Shown here: one piece after another, positions 1 to 9,200 of the stretch
Layout: each line of letters begins with the position of its first letter
Position numbering within the stretch: the stretch's first letter is position 1
Assembly: GCA_905221605.1 (NCBI GenBank)
Contig: CAJNDS010002682.1
Location: 303,001 to 316,591 of the forward strand
Direction: 5' to 3'
DNA length: 13,591 bases
DNA from: Symbiodinium natans
Taxonomy: Eukaryota > Sar > Dinophyceae > Suessiales > Symbiodiniaceae
Notes under the pieces: model-generated
What the model saw: the letters and a program-made list of their open reading frames with translations, nothing else
Told to the model about the DNA's origin: nothing
Database searches by the model: none
Program-made: the position numbers and the translations under genes

Positions 1-214
1 TCAGGTTTAGGGTTGGGTGTTCAGTTGCAAGGTTTTAGTGCTGATAGGGACACAGTTGAGGCCAAAACCGTAAAGCTCCGAACCCTAAATCACCTTGACC
101 ACAACAAACATCTTAACTCCTGAGCGCCAAAACACATCTCATCCTCAAGTTTTTCAGTTTCTGTGTCTTGCACCTAAACCCTACAACCTACACCCCAAGC
201 CCCAACTTGAACAG

Positions 215-271
215 GTAGAGTCGGTTGTGATGCGTCATGACGACCGGACGACCATCTGCGTCTCCTCACAG
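215..271 (+). CDS. rlmN: rlmN exon A (TTICVSSQ, first catalytic Cys)
   Basis: Nineteen codons reading VESVVMRHDDRTTICVSSQ, the segment before the iron-sulfur motif in RlmN. The cysteine codon at 257-259 aligns with E. coli Cys118, which resolves the methyl-cysteine crosslink. The acceptor is ACAG|G. The donor is GC (CAG|GCGGGA), phase 0. A C-rich stretch (171-205) precedes it. Confidence 0.85.
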
Positions 272-3200
272 GCGGGAAAAAGGCTCATAGGGGTGTAAGG
301 TAGTATGGAGGGCTTGTGGTTTTTTGTGTGCAGGATCCTGAGGCCTCTTCCAGTTCGTCCCTGAAATATTGAACGCAACATAGGTAGCAGTCAACATGTG
401 TTAGGTGTTGTTTTGGTGGTTCCAACAAAGTGGGCTCAAGGTTGATGCAGACTCGGCGCATAGGGAAGTTTGTGGGAGGTCCCGAAACAAGGACTATGGC
501 ATTTGGGCGGCGGGGGGGGGGTACATTAAGGGTACCCCTACTTGTGGAAATGCCCATGTGGCTGCTGCGATCTTTGTGAGGAAATCCACGTGTTGCTTGC
601 TCATTCTCTTCAGCCTTGCGGTAGGTAGGGGATTCGATTGCTGTATTACTGTATTACTTTCTTGCGGAGCGACTGACCCCGAAGTCGGATACTCGCAGGA
701 TTTACTTTCGGGTCCTCGAACCCTGGGGACAGGGCCTTACGCAATTCGTATTGGTCGGAGTTCTTGCAAACCCTTGGCCTTGAAACCCTAGATTATCCCC
801 GCACCCTACACAAGAACCCTCAACCCTACAGCCCGAAATCGCAGGTCGGATGCCAGATGGGCTGCACCTTCTGTGCCACCGGAACCATGCCGGTTGTGGG
901 CGACTCTCCGCTTGATCACTTAATAGGGTTTAGGGTTTAGGGTTTAGGGTTGAGGGTTGTTTGGGGCCTGGAAACGGACATTTGACGGCGTTTCAGCGTG
1001 GCGCGTGCTATCAAGACCTAATGTCACGATGCCTTATGTCGCCGTCAGCGACCCTGGTGACCTGGTGATAGTCGTCACGCCCGCAGGAAGCTGTGTGTCG
1101 GTCACATTGCGGGGCACCTGAATCCAGTGGAGCATTTTTGGCTTTGAACGTACTCTTGACCAAGAGCTTCTCTTCTTGCTCTCTTGCTAATGGCGCGCTC
1201 CACGAGGAAGGTCACCACTTGCGTTGTTGGGGCTGCATTGCTGGCATGCGGCCTCTCCAGCTCCGGATTCGTGCCAGGGGCGCTTCGCAGGACGGCTGCC
1301 CCAGTGGCAGCTGCGTCCGCAGCCGGCATGATGATGGCTCCGGCTGCGTTCGCCGACGAGATTGGTGATGCAGCGAAAAAGCTTGGTGATGCTTCCTATG
1401 ACTTCGCGAAGGAAGTGGACTGGAACAACGGCATCTTCCTGCAAGCTCCTGGCAAGTTCCAACCTCTCCAAGCTCTGAAGGCGATTGACAAGATGATTGA
1501 CATGGGAGCAGCCGCCGACCCCAAGCTCTTGAAGGCGGCGGCGGAGGCCCATCACAAGGCCATCGGAAGCATCTCAGGTGCCAACGGTGTGACTTCTCGG
1601 GCGGATTGGGATGCGGTGAACGCAGCTCTGGGCCGCGTCGTAGCATCCGTCCCCAAGGCAAAGGTCATGGACGTCTACAATGCCGTGAAGGACATCACTG
1701 ACCCTGCCGTGCCCGCGTATATGAAGTCTTTGGTCAACGGTGCGGATGCCGAGAAGGCATACAAGGGCTTCTTGGAGTTCAAGGATGTGGTGGAAAAGAG
1801 CATTGGTGTTGATTCAGATCTATTCTTGACTTTGTCAGCATTCCCATGTCGTTCTGTATCTGCCGTGCTTCTATTCTTGGCATCTTTCATCTTTCAAATG
1901 AATTCCTTGAACAGATCCAAGGAACCAGGTGGCTGCGGTTGGTGCTCCTGCCACTGTGCCAACTGGGGACAAGATTGGTGCGGCAGCCAAAGCCCTTTCG
2001 GATGCATCTTACCCTTTCTTGAAAGAGGTGCGGGATTGCAAAGAAGAAAAGTTGGGGTCGATGGCCCTTGCTGTTTCTCATGATCTTGCTGAAGGTATAC
2101 GAGAAACTTCACTTAGTTCCCATGCCATATCCAGTGCCTACATGTTTGCCATGGGTTTCCTTAGACCGAGAATGCTGGTTCGTTGTGTGCTTACCCTGAG
2201 GTGGACTGGCTGTCCGATGTTTACCTGAAGCCGCTGCCAGGCACCACCGCCCCCAAGGTGATGACTGCCATTGACAAGATGATCGTCATGGGCAGCCAGA
2301 TGGACGGAAACCTGTTGAAGGCTGCTGCCGAAGCGCACCACAAGGCCATTGGCAGCGTCGATGCCAAGGGAGTGACGTCTGCTGCGGATTACGAGGCAGT
2401 GAACGCAGCCATCGGCCGAATTGTCGCATCAGTGCCAAAGGCCACCGTGATGGATGTGTACAACTCCATGGCCGCAATTGTGGATGGATCCATTCCCAAC
2501 AACATGTTCTCCAAGGTGAACCCTCTTGATGCAGCTGCCGCTGCAAAGGGTTTCTACACCTTCAAGGATGTGGTGGCAGCTTCGCAACGCTGATGAGTGT
2601 TTGTGGCCGGTCGCGGCCCCAACTCTATGCACTGGTTGCAAACTTACCTTTTTGAACTGTACAGTGCCGAAGAACGGTGGAGTCGTTAGCAATTGACGAC
2701 GATGTTGTGCCTTGAGGCAAGTCCTGCACGAAAGCCCCAAAAGGTTTGCCCCCCCCCCCCCCCAAAAAAAAAAACTGCTCGAAAGCTGCCTAGAAGGGTT
2801 CGCGGCTTATACCTGTACTGGCTTACAAGTGGGCTATAAGTAGAGTTATAATTGGTTAAGAAGTACCATGAACCTCCAAGCAGGGTAGCAGCGTCACACG
2901 CAAGACCCAGGATCTGGATGCTGGGGAGATCGTGGAGCAGCTCCCTTCTCGCAGCATCTTATGATGGGGTTTAGGGTCTATAGGGTTTAGGGTTTAGGGT
3001 TTAGGGTTTAGGGTTCAGGGTTTAGGGTTCAGGGTTTAGGGTTAAGGGTTTAGTTCCCCCAAGCCTAAACCCGAAACCTTTGTGTGGCGCAAGCAAAAGT
3101 AGTCTATTCACCAAACGGGGGGGAGGCTGTGGTGAATTTCTGCAGGGTTTTGGATTGTTGGTCTGCGCTGTGCTGTGAAAGGAAGAGTTTGGGTTTAGGG

Positions 3201-6200
3201 TTTGGGCAAGAATCGGAAGCTCCTCATTCAGGGCAGGGCCCATCCTCAATAACATCTCTCAAAATCGCAAGCCTTGGAACTTTCAGGCGATTCTGAAAAG
3301 ACCCGAACGGATCGCCAGGTGATTCCTAGAGGTTCGCTGAATGCCGGGAATTCTCCTCACCGCTCTGGGACATGAATTCCTGGGGCATGGATTTCTGTCA
3401 GGATGCCCAATGATGTCCATACTTTCTGAGAATTCTGTCCGGGTAACCGGAAACCTGAACCCTAAACCCTAAACCCTAAACCCCAAACCCTAAACCCTAA
3501 ACCCTAAACCCTAAACCCAGGCTCCTGGCTGCCCAGCGCTTCGAGGCGGCTGCGGGACGCCCGGTCGTGCGCAACGCGGTGCCCTGGCGTGTAGAGATGG
3601 GCGCTTAGGGCTTCGGAGGTTTGGGGGTTGGGATGTTCCCCCTCCTACGAAGAGTCCTTAACAGGGATTATCATAGGGGGTACTACAATGCCTATTAAGG
3701 ACTGTTAGCATAAAGGGGAACATCCCAAGTTTAGGGGGCTGATGGTTTGGTGGTTTTAAGGTGGACCTGTATGCTTCCGGATACATGCCCTCAAACAACC
3801 GCCCTCGGGCTGAGGCTTTAGGATGTAGGCGGGCGTCACTTTAGGGCTCCATGGTGGCAGAGTTGGGGCTTTCAGGCTGGATGCTTTATCGTGGCTTCAT
3901 ACGTCTTTTATGAAACTAGGCCAGAGTACGACCTGAACCCCAAGCTCTTTTGGTCTTGCTTCATCCGGGCGCTTTTTTCAGGTTCTTCGTGGTTTTCCAC
4001 TGGCCCTTTGTCTTGCCTCTCAAACCTATGCTGGGAAGGACAGACGTCCGCTGTTCCCTAACCCTACACCCTTTTCTAGGTTCCGGGTTCCCCTATCAAC
4101 CGGCTTGGGTTCACAACAGAGGAAAACGCGTACAGTTGCTACACCATCCTCTCCAAGTTCTCCCGGCCCCCGAGGTTTTCATGGGGATGGGCGAGCCACT
4201 GAACAACTATGCGCTTTGGCTCGCGGTGAGAGCTTCAAGTTTCAGGGTTTTGCTTCGAGGCTTCAGGGTCAGGCAGAGGGCCCTAGGTCGATGCTGCATG
4301 AGCCAAATGAGACGAGGGAGACAAACGGAATCATGAAGGGAGCGTGCACACTCATCCCAAGAGGCGTGTCGACTTGCGATTTTTTCTTCATCAGCTCGAG
4401 AACCTCAAGCTTTAAATTAAGTCTCAGCAAAGTTATATCCCTATAGCAACCCCCCGAAACTCCATGAAGGCGATAGTAAGGGACCCTGCATATAGACCCG
4501 GAAAGAGTAGGATCCCCATCTGGTTAGGACCCCAATAAGATTTACCCCTAATATCGGAAACCCCCGCTTGGGAGTATGTAGGCCTGGTTCTTTGCAGCCG
4601 GCGAAGTGCCTGGCAGTGAGGGCAAGCCTCAGGCCCCCAAACCTAATCCACAAATGCTCCTCCCCACTGCACCCTAAGCCCTAAACCCTAAACCCTAAAC
4701 CCTAAACCCTAAACCCTACAAATCTACAAGCCCTGTACTTCATGTGTGCCCGTATTGGTGCCCTGGGAACCCTAAACCCTAAACCCCATACCCCATACCC
4801 CATACCCCTAAACCCTAAACCCTCAACCCTAAACCCCAAACCCTAAACCCTAAATCCTAAACCCTAAACCCTAAACCCAGGACTCTGTTCTGTCCGCCGT
4901 GAAGACCATGACCGACCTGGGCCAGCTTCTGGACTTGGATGTGGGGTACACGAAAGCCCCCAGTTCAACCCCCCCCCCCCCAAGGTTTAGGGTTTAGGGT
5001 TTAGGGTTTAGGGTTTAGGGTTTAGGGTTTAGGGTTTAGGGTTTAGGGTTTACGGTTTAGGGCTTAGGGCTTAGGGTTTAGGGTTTAGGGTTTAGGGTTT
5101 AAGGTTCCAACAATCAAGTCGACATTCTGAAGTTGAGGCGAGGGTCCACCAGTGACAACTGGGACGAAAGTTGAAGTGACCATATGGTCGGCTCCCCCAA
5201 ATTCGGGATCCCTGCTGATGCAGCAAACACGCAGCCTTTGTTGATTCGGAGCAGCCACGAAGGGACCTTGAGACTCACCCTACCCCCCCTTTAGAAGGCG
5301 CCCTTACAGCAGATGTCAAGTTCCGAAAGGACCAGCACCAATTGGCTTTGCCTTTACATGGTGGGCCCCCCACCTTGAGCACCTGAAGCAGTCTTGTTAG
5401 GCTTCAGGGCATAGGGCGCTACTTCCTGTTGGTTAGCAAGGATGTTGGTTAGCAGGGAATGAGGGCCCTATATATACCCTTTAAGGGATGATATAGGGTA
5501 CCTCATTCCCCCATTCCCTACTAACCAACAGTAAGGCTGAGGAACATTCATTCACAGATACCCCAGAAAGTGCCCACGATCGAGCTGGCCCCCCGCATCG
5601 CGCGAAGCGAACGTCTCCCAATGATGGTCCCTCCCTGCGTACTCCTGGGCCCTAAACCCTAAACCCTAAACCCTAAACCCTAAACCCTAAACCCTAAACC
5701 CTGAACCCTAAACCCTAAACCCTAAACCCTAAACGTTGATCTCAGAGCCCCGCGCCCTGCGAAGACAAAAGGCTGGGAAGCTTTGCTCTGCCGCAGAGCC
5801 GGGTGACCATCTCGACCGTAGGAGCCGTGTCGTCTGGTTTTCTGCGGGAGGGTCTCAGGGGTTTAGGGTTTGTGGTTTAAGGGTTAGGGTTGAGGGTTCA
5901 GGGTTCAGGGTTCAGGGTTTATAAGTTTAGGTTTAGGGTTTAGGGTTTATGATAGGGTTTAGGGTTTGGGTGGGTTTGGCTGCGTTGGGAAAAGCCGCAG
6001 CATCCACTGCACTGCAGCCCGGGAGGGCTCCGGGGGGGGGGGGGTGGCGCAAGTAAAGCCTAAACTTTCAGCCCGACACCCACTTACACCCCCCTAATAG
6101 ACCAAACCCTGTCAGCCCAAGAGCAGGAAATCCTCTTTGGGAACAGGGGGTTTACGATACTGGGGCTACCTTCTTGGGCTCCTTATTACAAGGGCTCCTA

Positions 6201-9200
6201 GTGTTGGGGGTCTATATTAGGAGTTTTCGTAAACCCCCAACAAGAACTCTGCGTTTCTGACATTTGAGCGAAAGTCAGAACCCCAGGAGTTGTGCCACGA
6301 ATGCGGCAGCTGGCGAGAGATCTACCCGGCCTTAGCCTGGCTCTGTCGCTTCACGCTCCGACGCAGGCAAGGGTCATTGTCCTAAACCCTGAACCCTATA
6401 AACCCTAAACCCTACTAGGGGAGGGTGGCCTGAAATCTGAACTCCGAAACCCCCGAAAACCCCAAAAACCCTAATGCCTAAACCCTGAACCCAAAAAGCC
6501 CTAAACCCAAAAAGCCCTAAGCCCTAAAAGCCCTAAACCCTAAACCCTAAGCCCTAAACCCTCAACCCTAAACCCTAAACCCTGCCGAAGCTGCCAGGAG
6601 CTCCGGCAGAAGATCGTTCCTTCGGCCAAGAACGTACCCATGGAGGAGCTCCCGGGCTGCCGTTTGAAGTTAGGGTTTAGGGTTTAGGGTTAGGGTTTAG
6701 GGTTTAGGGTTTAGGGTTTAGGGTTTAGGGTTTAGGGTTTAGGGTTTAGGGTTTAGGGTTTAGGGTTTAGGGTTCAGGGTTGCAGGTTCAAGTGTTTTGG
6801 GTTTTGGGTTCATGACTGAGTGCTTAGGGCTTTGTTGTAAAGACTTGCTGATACATGTATAGCACGGTAAATGTCTCTGAACCAGCTCCCATGAAAAGCG
6901 AACAGACCAGGGATTCTTGTGTGGCGTGAGAGTATCCGTACTTCAGCATGTGACTTACACATGTATACAAGGAAGAAGCTTGTATCGCTGGCTACACGAG
7001 ACATATGTAGATTCTCGTGTTGTAGATGGCATATTTGAGTCCTGCAAAGAAAGGTTTCGAGGGTGTGGGAGTTGGGGCCTTGTGGCTGCAGAATTCGAGC
7101 TCTTGGGTGCTGGGCCTGCAGGGGTGAGTGTTATGAAGGTCTAGCAGCTGAGGCTTGAGGGTTTAGAGGTTCAAGGTCCAACGAGCGACGCGACTTCGGA
7201 TGGCTGAGTTTGTGATCTTTCTGCCTGCAAACCCTGTTTCCAATCCTGCTAAGCTCCTCCAAACCCCCAAGCCCTAAACCCTAAACTCCAAACCCCAAAC
7301 CCTAAACCCTAAACTTCACTAAACCACAAGCCCTTTGTAAACCCCAACAGGTTTGTTTGTTGAACCTTTAGAGACTGGAACTCCACTCCACCCACGTCCC
7401 AGGCTACTGGCCGCCATGGACATTCACTTGGAGACGACGCCCGGGAACGAAGGGTTTTCGGGTTAGGGTCTAGCGTTTCGGGTTTAGGGCTGCAAAAGAA
7501 AGGAAAACCGAAAACGGTTCAGGATTTAGGACCTAAGAGATCAGGATTCAGGGTTTCAGGTTGAGGGGCTTGGGCTTCGGTGGGGACCTCTGTTCCTTGA
7601 CAGCTTGCCGCAGGCTCACGCCGCGACTTGGCCGACTGTCTCTCGCCCCAGACCCTCCGCCCCGAAAACCCTGCATCCGGAGGTCCTAAACCTTACAGGC
7701 TCCCGAAAGCCCAGCCCAAGATGTAGCAAGCCAAGGTGTAGGCACCAAGTACTAAATCACCAGAAGCTTCATTTATAAGCCCTGAAACCCCAGACCTTCA
7801 ACCCCAAACCCCTAAACCTGAAACCTCAAGCACCGCACCCCAAAGCTGGCTCAGGAAGACCGCGCGTGCGATGGTCGCCGCTCGATGATAACTTGAGGTT
7901 GGGGCGTGGTGCCTTTTAGGGGTTTAGGGCTTAGGGTTTTTTAGGGGTGCAGCTCTAGTGGTTCGTAAAGGGTGTAGGGGGGTTTGGAAGATCATGGCTT
8001 AGTATGTTGAACTTGGAGCTTCGGGCCTTTTGAGAGTCAGGGTTTTTCAGGCTTAGGGTTTTTTGGAGGTTAGGGTTGCTAGGGATGTCGGCTCTATCTC
8101 GCTCTGGGGCGCACGCACCGACACTTTCGACTTCAATGTGTGAGCTGAGAGCTCTTTTCCCTCACTGCGCCTAGTTTTACACGGATGCCAGAAACCCACA
8201 AAGTACGCTGCTGTTGCTTTCTAGCACCTTCCTCTGAGCTCAACAGCCCTATCTCTCTAATTCAACCTCATACCCAGCTGCGCAGGCAAATTCGCAATCT
8301 TGGAAGTCTAGACCTCTAGAGCACAAACGCTGGCCCATAAAGCTCTTCTAGCCTAAATCCCGTCCCTTGAAGCCGAGAGACCTCAGCCCCAACTGCCTGA
8401 GCTCCCTTCACTGAAATAGCACGCCAAAATCCCTGACCAAAACACCCCGAGCAGGGCACCTACACCTCGTAAAACCCAGAGTCTTGGAGGGTTTCCAGGC
8501 TTTTCGGGCTCTCAGGGGCACCTAAACGCCCCAGGAGTACGTGCTCCTGGCTGACGTCAATGACACCGACGACTGCGCCAAAGAGCTGGGCAAGCTGTTG
8601 GCTCCACGAGCCCGCAAGGCATGGCAAATGCTGGCTGAGGTTTTGAGAGAGCGTTTTTGAGGGCTTTGAGGGATTTTGAGGGCTTTGAGAGCTTTGAGGG
8701 CTTTGAGGGGTTTGAGGGGTTTGAGGGGTTTAGGGATTTTGTGTTGCTGAGACGGGCTGAGGGTGGCTGCTGAACTTCTCGCTTTCATTTCCAATGGCCC
8801 CTTTGCCCTGAAAAGCCAAGCGAGGCTGCAGGGGCGTGAAGGCTCAGAGTGTTGAGCGCCGTCGATGTTTGTGTCTTATGCATTCTTCATCGACGTGCTG
8901 TCCCTCGGAATCGGATGCTTTAGCCGCACGCCACGATGCGATGTACGCAGATGTTGCCAGGAAAAGGCACTGATTCGCTGATACCACGTCTGACTTGCTC
9001 ATAAAGACCGGATCTTCCCGCCATGATCGCGCTCCGAAATCACCTGTCATCTGACCTCCTTTGCACCTGTGCTCTCAAGAAGTATCCTGTCTTCCTTGCT
9101 GCGTACCCCTCCCACAAACCATGGCAAACACAGACACCCGAAACCCCCAAACCCCCAAGCTCCCAAACTGTCCAGGTCATGGTGAACTTGATCCCCTACA

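Larger units (their letters stand above)
902..2910 (+). other. rlmN intron B-C, host of the PCP gene
   Basis: GA-AG intron of 2009 nt, the longest of the gene. It starts with a short TTTAGGG tract (924-957) and contains the entire PCP gene in the same orientation. The stretch 960-1128 shows nothing recognisable. After the PCP stop come about 155 nt of presumed 3' flank and a C15A11 tract at 2749-2774. Nothing further is identified up to the acceptor CCAG|G. Confidence 0.75.
4211..4880 (+). other. rlmN intron E-F
   Basis: GC-AG intron. It carries an inverted copy of a MITE-like family (about 4452-4566) and two CCCTAAA tracts near its 3' end. No G-rich telomere tract is present on the 5' side. 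No gene is recognised in 4211-4450. Confidence 0.65.

Noticed and set aside
405-791. 128-codon plus-strand open frame
   Set aside because: It is entirely inside rlmN intron A-B, has no recognisable motif and uses mixed codons.
1184-2083. Single 299-codon reading of the PCP first exon through intron 1
   Set aside because: After about 1807 the frame loses PCP similarity, which resumes in another frame at 1929; the tail is translated intron, and the upstream TTG start is unnecessary.
3950-4446. Two overlapping open frames of 128 and 113 codons
   Set aside because: They overlap exon E in other frames and show no family resemblance, so they are treated as shadows.
5567-5599. Possible extra rlmN exon (KVPTIELAPRI)
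   Set aside because: It has an AG acceptor and good codons, but it would insert residues not expected between GMGEP and STVG. It also lies mid-intron between the G-rich and C-rich tracts, unlike the other exons.
8522-8794. Minus-strand 90-codon frame with KPLKPLKALK repeats
   Set aside because: It is the reverse translation of the TTTGAGGG minisatellite and overlaps rlmN exon M.
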